The position numbers were made by a program, and so were the translations under genes. A stretch of 64,000 nt of DNA from Tumidithrix helvetica (GTDB lineage: Bacteria; Cyanobacteriota; Cyanobacteriia; Pseudanabaenales; Pseudanabaenaceae): contig NZ_CBDDRA010000015.1 of assembly GCF_965232925.1 (NCBI RefSeq), positions 1 through 64,000 of the forward strand, given 5' to 3'. Numbering within the stretch: position 1 is the stretch's first letter; each line of letters opens with the position of its first letter. Below the pieces are notes generated by a model, which had not been told where the DNA came from, did no database searches, and was given only the letters and a program-made list of their open reading frames with translations. Positions 41,087 through 50,630 of this stretch are shown one piece after another.

Positions 41087-41968
41087 ATGCATATGCTCAA
41101 TATCTTGCCTCTTGCCTTTGAGTTCACTTCACCTGGACCAGTTCTACTTAACCTTGGACCTCTGACAATTCGCTGGTATGGCGTACTCATTGCCTCTGCT
41201 GTAATTCTTGGTACGCTCCTAGCCCAAAAACTCGCCGAAAAGCGAGGCATTGACCCCAATATTATGGGAGATTTGGTGATTTGGTTGGTAATTGGCGCAA
41301 TCCCTGGTGCAAGACTTTATTACGTCTTATTTGCTTGGTTTGAGCGCTTTCAATACCAGCCTTGGTATAAGGTTTTTGCGATCTGGGAAGGTGGTATCGC
41401 CATTCACGGTGCAATCATTGGTGGTGTGATTGCTGCCATAATTTTTGCCAAGCGCAATCGTCTGTCGGTATGGAAACTAGCGGACTTGGTGATGCCATCC
41501 CTGATCTTAGGACAGGCGATCGGACGTTGGGGGAATTTCTTTAACTCCGAAGCCTTTGGTACGCCCACAGATTTACCTTGGAAACTCCTGATCCCTCCCG
41601 ATCGCCGCCCACCTGCAACTTTTACCGAAGCCTATTATCACCCTACTTTTTTGTATGAGTCGGTGTGGAACCTCATGGTCTTTTCATTATTAGCTGTGGT
41701 GTTTACCCGCTTTCCCAAGGCAAAACCAGGCACGATGGTGATGGTTTACTTGATTGCCTATAGCGCAGGTAGATTGTGGATTGAGGGACTGCGTACCGAT
41801 AGTTTGATGCTGGGCCCTTTACGAATCGCGCAGGTGATTAGTTTAGCGTCGATCGCTTTTGGCATATTTGGTCTATGGTGGCTCTACGGTTCGCGCCGAG
41901 AATTTTTGGACACGATCCGAAACCCCATGCCACGCGATCGCACCACACCAGAATCCACGGACTCCTAG
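41087..41968 (+). CDS. lgt: Prolipoprotein diacylglyceryl transferase
   Basis: A 293-residue multi-pass inner-membrane enzyme that attaches diacylglycerol to the lipobox Cys of prelipoproteins (such as the DM13 protein in this window). The signature GQAIGRWGNFFNSEAFG is complete, with GGIAIHGAIIGG (conserved His) before it and YSAGRLWIEGLRTDSLML later. The next gene starts 30 bases after its stop. Confidence 0.97.
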   Translation: MHMLNILPLAFEFTSPGPVLLNLGPLTIRWYGVLIASAVILGTLLAQKLAEKRGIDPNIMGDLVIWLVIGAIPGARLYYVLFAWFERFQYQPWYKVFAIWEGGIAIHGAIIGGVIAAIIFAKRNRLSVWKLADLVMPSLILGQAIGRWGNFFNSEAFGTPTDLPWKLLIPPDRRPPATFTEAYYHPTFLYESVWNLMVFSLLAVVFTRFPKAKPGTMVMVYLIAYSAGRLWIEGLRTDSLMLGPLRIAQVISLASIAFGIFGLWWLYGSRREFLDTIRNPMPRDRTTPESTDS

Positions 41969-41997
41969 ATCCCTCAAAGATCGATCAGACCCACCCT

Positions 41998-42624
41998 ATG
42001 CCCAAGCCCAACCCTCCGAGTTCTCTGGTCATGGTAGAAACGGCATTTCTTGCCAGTACAACTGCCATGCTGTTTTTGATCAATTTCTACTTTCCCTTAG
42101 GTCCGTTCTTGCGGATGTTTTTTCCAATCCCGATCGCCTTGGCATATTTGCGGTGGGGCAAACGTGCCGCTTGGATGTCCACGATCGTAACAGCGCTTTT
42201 ACTATCCGTTTTGATGGGACCCATTCGCAGCATTCAGTATATTTTCCCTCATGGACTTGTAGGAGTCTTGTTGGGGTATCTGTGGCGTCACAAAGTGCCT
42301 TGGGGGATCTCGCTATCGTTTGCTACCATAGTTGGGGCATTGGGTACGGCGTTTCAGATTTTATTTTTGTCTTTATTGGTAAGCGAAAATCTTTGGAACT
42401 ATGCCACCGTACAAATGACTGGTTTTGTCAGTTGGCTGATGCAGCTATTTGGTTCGCTCGACCAACCAGAACTCTCTGTAATCCAGGCTTTAGCGGTGGG
42501 GGGGATTGTTTTTAGCAATCTGATGTATCAATTACTGGTACATCTTGTGGCATGGATTTTGCTCGATCGCTTGGGAAATCCCATCCCATCTCCACCCAAA
42601 TGGTTAGAAAGCCTTTTAGCCTAG
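41998..42624 (+). CDS. DUF2232 membrane protein
   Basis: A 208-residue integral membrane protein with about six helices (TAFLASTTAMLFLINFYF, FFPIPIALAYLRWGKRA, GISLSFATIVGALGTAFQILFL, VFSNLMYQLLVHLVAWILLDRL). The pattern fits DUF2232/YybS-like proteins, which may be S-components of transporters but have no settled function. ATG 41998 starts after the lgt stop. Upstream in-frame extension is out of frame with lgt and unlikely. Confidence 0.8.
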   Translation: MPKPNPPSSLVMVETAFLASTTAMLFLINFYFPLGPFLRMFFPIPIALAYLRWGKRAAWMSTIVTALLLSVLMGPIRSIQYIFPHGLVGVLLGYLWRHKVPWGISLSFATIVGALGTAFQILFLSLLVSENLWNYATVQMTGFVSWLMQLFGSLDQPELSVIQALAVGGIVFSNLMYQLLVHLVAWILLDRLGNPIPSPPKWLESLLA

Positions 42625-42690
42625 AAATATCACGATCCCAACGCATTGACATCCTTAGAGATAAGAAATTATACTCATTACAAGATCCCA

Positions 42691-42840
42691 ATGAAATCTT
42701 TAACGGCGGTCAATCATGACCGTATTTTCAGTTCTGATAATTTTGAGAAAAATCTGACTCAAGCTTTAAGGGGGCAGATACTTTTGCAGTTAGACCTGTT
42801 TTTGTCCGATAGCAAAAGTTTTATAGGACAAGTCCTATAA
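42691..42840 (+). CDS. Doubtful small frame upstream of the PedR-like gene
   Basis: ATG 42691 opens a 49-residue frame (MKSLTAVNHDRIFSSDNFEKN... to LDLFLSDSKSFIGQVL) whose stop lies inside the palindrome at 42821. No family match or ribosome-binding site. It may be non-coding leader. Confidence 0.2.
   Translation: MKSLTAVNHDRIFSSDNFEKNLTQALRGQILLQLDLFLSDSKSFIGQVL
42821..42840. promoter_or_regulatory. Perfect 20-base palindrome upstream of the PedR-like gene
   Basis: TTATAGGAC-AA-GTCCTATAA is a perfect inverted repeat 82 bases before the start of the LuxR-type regulator. It could be an operator (autoregulation) or a terminator of the upstream unit; the T run after it is short (CTTATTTTC). 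Confidence 0.5.
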
Positions 42841-42922
42841 CTTATTTTCATCAATTGTCAGAATTTAATGGATAATACTTAACAGTTAGTTACGGAAAAC
42901 CTAGTCTTTAATAGTCGCTACC

Positions 42923-43285
42923 ATGACCAACACTATCGAACTCCATCAGCCACAAAGTAATAGCCCGATCGCCCTATCTGAGCGCGAACTTCAGGTGATT
43001 GAGTTGGTAGCCGCAGGGATGTCAAACCAAGATATTGCCGTCGAATTGGCAATTAGCAAACGCACGGTAGACAACCATATCAGCAATATTTTAAATAAAA
43101 CCCAAACAGATAACCGCGTGGCACTGGTACGCTGGGCTTTGCAATGGGGAAAGGTTTGCCTTGATGAAGTAAATTGTTGTAGCATTTCCAGACCTCAAAA
43201 TATAAAAGCTCAACCAGCGAAGTCCCAAGTTGCCGTACCTTCTGTGACTTCATCTTTGATCATGGAAGGATTAGAGAGTGCCTGA
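42923..43285 (+). CDS. pedR: PedR-like LuxR-type regulator
   Basis: A 120-residue protein that consists almost only of a LuxR-type helix-turn-helix (about 16-80): LSERELQVIELVAAGMSNQDIAVELAISKRTVDNHISNILNKTQTDNRVALV. It continues with RWALQWGKVCLDEVNCC. That Cys-containing tail is typical of PedR, a small cyanobacterial regulator that senses photosynthetic electron transport through thioredoxin and a cysteine. A longer low-complexity end (90-120) is extra. The symbol is given on family resemblance. The next gene overlaps its stop by eight bases. Confidence 0.72.
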   Translation: MTNTIELHQPQSNSPIALSERELQVIELVAAGMSNQDIAVELAISKRTVDNHISNILNKTQTDNRVALVRWALQWGKVCLDEVNCCSISRPQNIKAQPAKSQVAVPSVTSSLIMEGLESA

Positions 43286-43598
43286 TATCGATCAGAAATG
43301 TAAAGTCATTTACAGTCCCGATATTTCGTTAGCGATGTATCGGGAGCTAGCCGCACATCTAGCGCAGGTCGATCCCATATCTGTCGAGCTGATTTGGCAA
43401 GATAGTCCGACTTTTGACTATGCTGCTAGTCAGATTTCGGGGATGTGGTTACATTATCCAAGAGCGGTATCTCAAAGTTTGTATCATCTTGTACAGGAAA
43501 TTTTGAGCCATTACGGTAGATGGACTGCCGAACCCAAACTTTTCGAGCCTACGCTGTCTGAATTATTGGTTAGTAAGTTCCAAGAAAGTAATTTGTAA
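43278..43598 (+). CDS. Conserved hypothetical protein coupled to the PedR-like gene
   Basis: A 106-residue protein, start GTG 43278 with GGATTAGAGA upstream, overlapping the regulator stop by eight bases, so translation is probably coupled. It reads as a compact alpha/beta domain (KVIYSPDISLAMYRELAAHLAQVDPISVELIW, then YPRAVSQSLYHLVQEILSHYGRW). I recognise no family with certainty. Coupling suggests a role with the PedR-like regulator. Confidence 0.65.
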   Translation: MPDIDQKCKVIYSPDISLAMYRELAAHLAQVDPISVELIWQDSPTFDYAASQISGMWLHYPRAVSQSLYHLVQEILSHYGRWTAEPKLFEPTLSELLVSKFQESNL

Positions 43599-43610
43599 AG
43601 ATTCAGAATC

Positions 43611-43638
43611 GTAGGGGCAATTCATGAATTGCCCCTAC
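43611..43638. repeat. Palindromic GGGGCAATTC repeat
   Basis: GTAGGGGCAATT-CATG-AATTGCCCCTAC, perfect palindrome, 29 bases before hisS. Same family as 2413, 37851 and 58186. Confidence 0.78.
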
Positions 43639-43666
43639 ATACTAAAAAATACGCTTCATCTCGTTT

Positions 43667-44950
43667 ATGTCTTCCATTCAAGCTTCACGCGGTACGCGCG
43701 ATATTTTGGCTCCAGAAATTTATGACTGGCAGCACCTTGAAGCCGTAGCACGGCGCATTCTTGCCCAAGCTGCCTATACCGAAATTCGCACGCCAAGTTT
43801 TGAGGCAACGGAGTTATTTGCCCGCGGCATTGGGGAAACGACAGATATTGTGGGCAAAGAAATGTACACCTTTGTCGATAAAGGCGATCGCTCTTTAACG
43901 CTCCGCCCCGAAGGCACGGCGGGTGCGGTACGAGCCTTTATCGAGCATAAATTATTTGCTCAAGGCGGCGTACAACGACTGTGGTACACAGGGGCAATGT
44001 TTCGCTACGAAAGACCTCAAGCAGGTAGGCAGCGCCAGTTTCACCAGTTAGGGGTGGAGGTTTTAGGTAGCAAAGATCCCCGTGCTGATGCTGAGGTGAT
44101 TACGATCGCCAGCGATTTCTTAACGGAGTTAGGACTTACCGATCTGGTCGTGGATTTAAATTCTGTGGGAAATGCTGAGGATCGGCTTGCTTATCGTGGC
44201 GCTCTGGTGGACTATTTCACTCCCTACGAAGCAGAACTCGATGCCGATTCTCGCGATCGCTTGACACGTAACCCCTTAAGAATTCTCGATAGCAAGGACA
44301 AACGTACCCAAGAAATCGTACAGTCGGCGCCTAGCATTCTCGATTATTTGGGTGCTGAATCGCAAAAGCATTTCGAGCGCGTGCGATCGCTCTTACAGGA
44401 TTTAGGCATTGCTTTTCGGCTCAATCCCCGTCTAGTCCGAGGGCTAGACTACTATACCCACACAGCTTTTGAAATTCAATCGACCCTGTTAGGGGCGCAG
44501 TCCGCTGTCTGTGGCGGTGGTCGATACGATCGCCTTGTGGCGGAGTTAGGTGGGGCAGATACGCCTGCGGTAGGTTGGGCGATCGGCTTGGAACGCTTGG
44601 TATTATTGCTGCAAAAGCTATCCCAAAGGTCTGCTCCTGGGGCTGATTTTTATCTCGTATCTAGGGGTGAGCTTGCTGAGGCAAAGGCATTATTTGTGGC
44701 GCAAAGCTTGCGTCGTGCGGGGTTTATTACCGAACTCGATCTGAGTGGGGCAAAATTTGATAAGCAGCTCAAACGCGCCAGCAGTGCGGGGGCAAAAGCA
44801 GCACTGATCCTTGGGGAATCTGAGGTAGTATCAGGTCAGCTACAACTGAAGTGGTTGGCAACGGGTGAGCAGCAAGCGATCGCCCTTACAGATATCACAG
44901 CCAATCCTGAAACATTTCGTCAATCCTTTAGTCAAAGATTATCGTCGTAG
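43667..44950 (+). CDS. hisS: Histidyl-tRNA synthetase
   Basis: A 427-residue class II synthetase: motif 2 TLRPEGTAGAVRAFIEH and MFRYERPQAGRQRQFHQLG, the HisA-type LVRGLDYYTHTAFEI (histidine site), motif 3 AVGWAIGLERL, and an anticodon-binding domain (about 330-427). ATG 43667 follows the palindromic repeat. Confidence 0.97.
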   Translation: MSSIQASRGTRDILAPEIYDWQHLEAVARRILAQAAYTEIRTPSFEATELFARGIGETTDIVGKEMYTFVDKGDRSLTLRPEGTAGAVRAFIEHKLFAQGGVQRLWYTGAMFRYERPQAGRQRQFHQLGVEVLGSKDPRADAEVITIASDFLTELGLTDLVVDLNSVGNAEDRLAYRGALVDYFTPYEAELDADSRDRLTRNPLRILDSKDKRTQEIVQSAPSILDYLGAESQKHFERVRSLLQDLGIAFRLNPRLVRGLDYYTHTAFEIQSTLLGAQSAVCGGGRYDRLVAELGGADTPAVGWAIGLERLVLLLQKLSQRSAPGADFYLVSRGELAEAKALFVAQSLRRAGFITELDLSGAKFDKQLKRASSAGAKAALILGESEVVSGQLQLKWLATGEQQAIALTDITANPETFRQSFSQRLSS

Positions 44951-45086
44951 ATTTAATTTTCATTCGATCTTCGGCAGGGACAAATACTCCGCTTTGATTG
45001 GGTGTTGCGCTCGAATCCTAATTATCAAGGAAGCGAGACTTTTGCTTTGATTACAATAGTGAAATCGATCGTGAGAATATAAAACG

Positions 45087-45737
45087 ATGGGACCGATCTT
45101 GACTGATATTTCAGAGGCATTAGATAAGCATAGTGGTTGGATCGCTTGGAATCTATTTCTAGCATTTATTCCCCTCGCACTCAGCTTTTGGCTCTTTCGT
45201 TATAGAAATGTGCGGGAGCGATCGTGGTTGTGGTGGTTGGGTAGTCTCATTTTTATTGCCTTCCTTCCCAATGCTCCCTATTTACTGACGGATGTTATCC
45301 ATCTGATTAAAGCCATTCAGGATGGTTATTCTGTTTGGATCGTCACAATCATTCTCATTCCCTTGCATTTGTTCGCAATCTTGAGTGGGTTTGAGGCTTA
45401 TGTGATTTCGTTAATCAATTTGGGGAGTTATCTCAAGCGGCAAGGCGCAAGTAAGCTGCATATTCTCTATGCTGAACTTTCCATCCATGCGATCTGCACG
45501 ATGGGGGTCTATATGGGGCGATTTATGCGCTTTAATAGCTGGGATTTAGTCACCAAACCCAAAACTCTACTGATCGAATCATTTAATTCGCTGACCTCAA
45601 AGCTTCCCTTGCTGATTATGGCGATCGCTTTCGTCCTGATCTCTGTGTTTTATTGGATTATGAAGCAGGTCACGCTAGGAATTAGCTTGCGGATTCGTCA
45701 ACTACGGCAAGGACAAGATGAAGTTGACTCAATATAA
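45087..45737 (+). CDS. DUF1361 membrane protein
   Basis: A 216-residue integral membrane protein, about six helices. The family signature FLPNAPYLLTDVIHL is present near residue 65, with EAYVISLINLGSYL and the MGRFMRFNSWDL loop. The function of DUF1361 is unknown. It lies tail-to-tail with sbcC. Confidence 0.85.
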   Translation: MGPILTDISEALDKHSGWIAWNLFLAFIPLALSFWLFRYRNVRERSWLWWLGSLIFIAFLPNAPYLLTDVIHLIKAIQDGYSVWIVTIILIPLHLFAILSGFEAYVISLINLGSYLKRQGASKLHILYAELSIHAICTMGVYMGRFMRFNSWDLVTKPKTLLIESFNSLTSKLPLLIMAIAFVLISVFYWIMKQVTLGISLRIRQLRQGQDEVDSI

Positions 45738-45817
45738 AGCTCCTGATTACAGTAGGGGCAATCTCCCCGTGGTAGCCCTAGTCCCACGGGTTTGGTACTG
45801 GAAATCTCCTAAGATCC

Positions 45818-48800
45818 TCACCCAACTAAAGTAATGACTGAGCCTGATTCGGTTTTGGTGACTTCGATCAGGGTATTAAACGCCTCTTTTAGTTGCGGCA
45901 TATGGGTGATTACGAGAATGCACTCAAAATCTGGAGCGATCGCATTAATCGCTGCTACGAGGCGATCGCAGCCATCTCGATCTTGGCTACCAAACCCTTC
46001 GTCGATAATTAATGTTTGCAGCGAACTTCCTTTACGTTGTGCTAAGACCCGCGAGAGTGCAAGCCGAATTGAAAAATTAATCCGAAAGGATTCCCCGCCC
46101 GAATAGGTTTCATAGGGGCGCGTACCTCGACTATCGGCGATTTCAATTTCTAGGGTTTCAATTACCTTATCTGCTTTTTTCCCTGCCTTCTGGGTAATAA
46201 ACCGCACGTTCAATTGATGGTCGCTTAGTTGTGCCAAAATCTGATTTGCTTCCGCTTCAATCTGAGGCAATACCGTTTCGAGCATCAAAGCCTGAATTCC
46301 ATTTTTACCAAAGGCAAGTTGCAGTTCTTGGTGCAGTCGTTGGCGATAGCGAATTTTTTCGAGTTTGGCGATCGTTTCCTTTTCTTGTTCGATTAGTTGA
46401 ATCACTTGCTGCTGCGCCTGTTGGAGACTACCAATCTGCCCAATTAGATCGTCCATTTGCGATCGCGCTTGTTGCAGTTTCGCTTTCAGTATTGGGATCT
46501 CCATGTCGTAGCGATCGCTAAACTGGCTGAGTTGGTTCTCCAATTCGCCAATTTCCAAGTGAAGATGTTGTAGCTCTTGGCGGCGATCGCTTTCTAACTT
46601 AAGGAACTGTTGGAATTGCTGTTGTAAGCTGGGATATTGCTGCTGAGCTTGGGTGAGTTCTTGATACCGCAGCAAAGCGGGGGTGGATTCTTCCTTTTGA
46701 GCGCGAATCTGTTGATGGTGGTTGGGATCGTAGGCAATCTGGGCGAGGGCGCGATCGCACTGTTCCAATTGGTGCTGCAATTTCAGATCGATCAGGTTGC
46801 GATCTAAGCGATCCTGAAGTTGCTGAATGCTGGTTTGTAATTCTGGAATTTTTTGAGCGAGGTTTTCGGCTTGCCGTCGGGCATTTTTTAACTCTGCCAT
46901 CTTCACATCTGCCCATCGCCAGCGATCGGCTTCGCCTCTGGCAAGGGCAAGATTCTTTTCATCGTAGTTGAGACGCACTAAACTGTGCTCGACAATCTCT
47001 AGTTCCTTTTGACTCTCTCGGCAATAATCGTTCGTCTCCAGTCTCAGCTTGAGTTTGGCGATCTCTTGTTCGAGGTGTAGTCCCTTTTGTTGCGCCTCCA
47101 AACCAGCTTGCAATTGAGCTTGTAGCGTTCCCTTTTGTTGCAAAAGCTGTGGCAGAGGACTCAGATCTACATTCAGTTGACGGTATTCTTCGCGCAAGAC
47201 CTTAATTTCCCAATCTGAGGCTGACTGCTGCTCTTTAATCAACCACATCTCAGCTTGAATCTCTTTGGACTCTTGGCTATGTCGGCGCTGTACCAAGGTC
47301 CAGTTGGCTTCATCGAGGGGGCGATCGCACAGAGGACAGGGCGCATTGGGTTCTGCCAATTGCGACATTTTAGAATGCAGTCGCTCAAATTTTTGTTCGC
47401 AGTCCGCCAAGCGGGTTTTGAGTCTTTCTAAAAAATCACGCCGTTCCAGCCCCTTATCGTGAACTCTCTGCTGATAGACCTGTTTTTTTTGCAGCGCCAC
47501 AATCTGCTGCTCTAGCTTTTGGGCAGTCTCGGCAATCTGAAGCGATTGCTGGTGTTGGGTTTGAAACTGTTGACGGCTACGCTTAAATTCTTCGACTCTG
47601 GCGGTCAGTTTCGCGGCATCTCGATCGATTTTGCGCTGTAAGACTTGGCGACGTTGTAACAGGGGCGATGATTCCGCCTGTAATTTTTCAATGCGTTGTA
47701 GGTTTGTTCTTGCTTCTAACAGTTGGGCATGGGCAGCTTCAATATCTGCGGCTCGGTTGAGAATATTCTGCAACTCCTGCTGCTGTTGCAACAGAGATTC
47801 TAATTGCGCTTGGTTGTGGCGTAATTGCCCTTTGAGTTCGCTTTTTTGATTAGTGAGTTGATGATTGAGGGTTGTTTGCTGACTGAGCGCCTTTTGATGT
47901 TGCTGTAGTTTTTGATTGAGCAGGGTCTCTTGTTGGCAGAGTTGCTGATAGTTGGCATAGGCTTGGGCGATCGCTTCTTGTCGATCTAGTAGGGCAGTGA
48001 GCGTTTTAAGTTGCTGTTGTTGTGTGGCAATTTGTTGTTGTAGTCGCTCGATCTCTGTCTGTATTTGTGCCTTTTGTTGCCGTTTCCAATGGCATTGTTG
48101 GGATAAATTTTGCTGCTGTTGCTGCTGTGTTTCAAGCAATTGTAATTGGGCTCGATCTTGTTCGTAAGATAATTGCCAATTTGCCAATTCGATTTTGAGG
48201 GTTTCTAACTGCGGCGCGATCGCTTCTCCTGCCAAAATTTGCTGTTTGATGTGTGCTAGATAACTCTCTAAAGCCGTTGCCTCACCTTTGCAAGTACGAG
48301 AAATATCTTTTGCGCGTTCGGCTAAGTAATCATATTGCGACAAACACAGCATTTCTGCCAAGATTTGCTTGCGATCGCTCGGGCGTTTCAGCATAAATTC
48401 ATCGGCTCGCCCCTGTCGTAAATAGGCGGAGTTAATGAAGGTGTCATAGTCCATTTTGAGATGGGACAAAACCACCTGCTGCGTCGCTCTCAGCCCCCTT
48501 TCAGTTAAGGATTTAAATTGCCCTTCACTTTTAATTTGAAACTCTAAAACACTGGCACTTCCCCTAGCTCTTGTCCGAATGACGCGATAGGTTTCACCGC
48601 TAGAGGTAAACACAAAATCAACCTGTGTCTCTTTTGTCCCAATGTGAATAATGTCGTCTTCAGTTTCGGCGCGACTTTCTCCCCAAATTGCCCATGCGAT
48701 CGCCTCTAACAACGACGACTTGCCAGAACCGTTAGCACCACATATACAGGCAGTATGCAATCCACTAAAGTCAAGGGTCAGTTGTTGATAGCTCAGGAAA

Positions 48801-48829
48801 TTTTTAATTCTTAATTTCTGAGGAATCAT
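45818..48829 (-). CDS. sbcC: DNA repair exonuclease subunit SbcC (Rad50-like)
   Basis: A 1003-residue SMC-like ATPase. N-terminal Walker A GANGSGKSS (31-39) and an AAA half are followed by two Gln-rich coiled-coil arms of about 400 residues around a zinc hook (CPLCDRPL, about 496). The C-terminal signature is YETYSGGESFRINFSIRLAL, with Walker B TLIIDEGFGSQD. With SbcD it opens hairpins and trims DNA ends. No sbcD gene is adjacent; the two genes are often apart in cyanobacteria. It is convergent with the DUF1361 gene. Confidence 0.95.
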   Translation of the reverse strand: MIPQKLRIKNFLSYQQLTLDFSGLHTACICGANGSGKSSLLEAIAWAIWGESRAETEDDIIHIGTKETQVDFVFTSSGETYRVIRTRARGSASVLEFQIKSEGQFKSLTERGLRATQQVVLSHLKMDYDTFINSAYLRQGRADEFMLKRPSDRKQILAEMLCLSQYDYLAERAKDISRTCKGEATALESYLAHIKQQILAGEAIAPQLETLKIELANWQLSYEQDRAQLQLLETQQQQQQNLSQQCHWKRQQKAQIQTEIERLQQQIATQQQQLKTLTALLDRQEAIAQAYANYQQLCQQETLLNQKLQQHQKALSQQTTLNHQLTNQKSELKGQLRHNQAQLESLLQQQQELQNILNRAADIEAAHAQLLEARTNLQRIEKLQAESSPLLQRRQVLQRKIDRDAAKLTARVEEFKRSRQQFQTQHQQSLQIAETAQKLEQQIVALQKKQVYQQRVHDKGLERRDFLERLKTRLADCEQKFERLHSKMSQLAEPNAPCPLCDRPLDEANWTLVQRRHSQESKEIQAEMWLIKEQQSASDWEIKVLREEYRQLNVDLSPLPQLLQQKGTLQAQLQAGLEAQQKGLHLEQEIAKLKLRLETNDYCRESQKELEIVEHSLVRLNYDEKNLALARGEADRWRWADVKMAELKNARRQAENLAQKIPELQTSIQQLQDRLDRNLIDLKLQHQLEQCDRALAQIAYDPNHHQQIRAQKEESTPALLRYQELTQAQQQYPSLQQQFQQFLKLESDRRQELQHLHLEIGELENQLSQFSDRYDMEIPILKAKLQQARSQMDDLIGQIGSLQQAQQQVIQLIEQEKETIAKLEKIRYRQRLHQELQLAFGKNGIQALMLETVLPQIEAEANQILAQLSDHQLNVRFITQKAGKKADKVIETLEIEIADSRGTRPYETYSGGESFRINFSIRLALSRVLAQRKGSSLQTLIIDEGFGSQDRDGCDRLVAAINAIAPDFECILVITHMPQLKEAFNTLIEVTKTESGSVITLVG

Positions 48830-48914
48830 TACAAGTGTTGATCAAAGATTATACTAATAGGATATATCGCATTACTTTGCTATAGAATAACCTACTCCTT
48901 AATTAAGGCAAGTT

Positions 48915-49274
48915 ATGGAAATATGGGAGCAAATTAGTCGCCAACGGGTGCAGCATATTATCGAAAGTTACCAGTTATATGGTGATGTTTTTGATGATTT
49001 TAGCGACTATTTAGAAGACTTGTTAATCGCCTATCCTCCCCCCTTAATCGAATTAGCTCTGATTGAAATCTTGGTACAGAGTTGGCTTCAAATCCCCTTA
49101 ATTAAAGGCATTGCCTTTATCGAAAAGGTTCACGAGCAATTAAAATCTTGGGAATATGGTGCGATCGCTCCCAAAATTACACCTTCCCAATTTCGCCAAA
49201 TTACAGGACTTGATCCCACCCCAGTTTTTGGCAGTAACTACAGCCAACCATCGCTTTATAAATCTACATACTAA
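48915..49274 (+). CDS. Conserved hypothetical protein
   Basis: A 119-residue acidic helical protein, MEIWEQISRQRVQHIIESYQLYGDVFDDFSDYLEDLL, then PPLIELALIEILVQSWLQIPLIKG and a terminal TPSQFRQITGLDPTPVFG. It is likely a cyanobacterial family of unknown role. Divergent from sbcC with 85 bases between, so the two share a promoter region. Confidence 0.7.
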   Translation: MEIWEQISRQRVQHIIESYQLYGDVFDDFSDYLEDLLIAYPPPLIELALIEILVQSWLQIPLIKGIAFIEKVHEQLKSWEYGAIAPKITPSQFRQITGLDPTPVFGSNYSQPSLYKSTY

Positions 49275-49338
49275 AAATATTTATCTTTAGAACGATGTTC
49301 GTGTAAATTTGTCTCCACTGTGAAGCAATTCATAAGTT

Positions 49339-50181
49339 ATGCGTATACTCAGTTACAACATACATGGGTGGCGCACCCTTGGCGATCGAATGAACCTAGG
49401 GCTGTTGGTTGAGTTACTCAAAAGCACTGAGGCTGACATAATCGGTTTGAATGAGGTGTATCATCCAGTTGCCATGGAAACTAGCACGGCGCTTTCATTT
49501 CTTGCCGAGCAACTTGGGATGTATGTTGCCTTTGCTGCAAAACGACCTTGGCAGTCTCCTGGCGATATTGCGATGGGTGCCTCGGGGAATGCTTTGTTGA
49601 GTCGCTATCCTTTCTTATCCACCGTCTCTGGGCTTTTCTCATCTATTCCTGGGAAGAAACAAAGGGGCTTTTTAGAGGGGCGTATTGCTTGGAGAAGCGG
49701 TCAAACCTATTCCATTGTCGTCACTCATTTCGATCCCACAGACGAGCAAACTCGGCAAGCCCAGTTTGCAGAGCTGCTTGAATGGTTTGAGCAAACTGGC
49801 AGTCGCCCAGATATGATTCTTGGAGATTTTAACTGCATCAATCCTCGCGAGTATGAGCACCATCCTAAAGCTTATGCTGCATTGAGTAATCTGCCCGAAG
49901 TTGCCAAGCATCTCGTCAACTCACCAGAGGGACCTCAACTTGCACGTAAAATCGAGCAGGCAGGCTACATCGATGTCTTGGCTCAGAACGGGTCGGGGAG
50001 ATGTGGTACGTTCATTCCAGCACAGATCCCTGTACGGCTCGATTACATCTGGTTGCGCTCCGATCGACTGCCGCATCTTTCTTGGACCACGATTATAGAG
50101 GAACCATCTGGTCAGGAAGCGTCAGACCATCGACCAGTTCTTGCTGAACTGACAACGACTGAAGTATCGACGATCGGGTGA
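49339..50181 (+). CDS. Endonuclease/exonuclease/phosphatase-family hydrolase
   Basis: A 280-residue EEP-fold protein: LSYNIHGWRT (Asn/His), IIGLNEVYHP (metal Glu), VVTHFDPTD, the DFNCINPREYEHH motif (Asp/Asn) and the closing SDHRPVLAEL (His). Metal-dependent phosphodiesterases of this fold include DNases, sphingomyelinases and phosphatases; the substrate is not evident. The frameshifted gene at 50178 overlaps its stop by four bases. Confidence 0.9.
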   Translation: MRILSYNIHGWRTLGDRMNLGLLVELLKSTEADIIGLNEVYHPVAMETSTALSFLAEQLGMYVAFAAKRPWQSPGDIAMGASGNALLSRYPFLSTVSGLFSSIPGKKQRGFLEGRIAWRSGQTYSIVVTHFDPTDEQTRQAQFAELLEWFEQTGSRPDMILGDFNCINPREYEHHPKAYAALSNLPEVAKHLVNSPEGPQLARKIEQAGYIDVLAQNGSGRCGTFIPAQIPVRLDYIWLRSDRLPHLSWTTIIEEPSGQEASDHRPVLAELTTTEVSTIG

Positions 50182-50578
50182 TTCAATATTTACCTGAGTT
50201 AAAAGACCGAGGACTAGATGCATCGATCGTTCGCGATTTGCTGCGGATGTCTTCTGGCGTTCTCTTTGAGGAAAATGGCACCATGTTTCTGCTGGCTGTG
50301 CCGTTTAGCGACGATCCGCTTAGTTATACTAGAGGGAGATGCAAAACGTTGCAATCCCCTTGAAGATCGCCTCTTACATTTCTGCACCAAGGTTTTTGCA
50401 ATCCGCCCGACATTGGAGATTTTAGCGATAAAAACGAACGATCGCCTGTTAGAAGTACAAGGAATAGTGCGATCGCATTCGGGAAGTCACAAAAAATTCC
50501 ATCGTCGTTCGTCCCTATATTGGCGCTGAAGTAGTTTTGGCTCTTATGCTTCAAGGAAACCCTAGGGTTGAAATATGA
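50178..50578 (+). pseudogene. Gene with two +1 frameshifts
   Basis: GTG 50178 overlaps the EEP stop (GTGA). The protein reads MIQYLPELKDRGLDASIVRDLLRM...FSDDPL in one frame, continues VILEGDAKRCNPLEDRLLHF...RSHSGSHK in a second (extra A near 50323), and ends NSIVVRPYIGAEVVLALMLQGNPRVEI in a third (extra A in the A6 run near 50495) before TGA 50576-50578. Joined, it is a coherent protein of about 130 residues with no family I recognise. Two lesions argue for decay rather than a sequencing slip. Confidence 0.55.
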
Positions 50579-50630
50579 GAATTGCGGTAAAAGCTGAAGT
50601 CACGAAATTCATCGCATCAAATAGGAGAAC

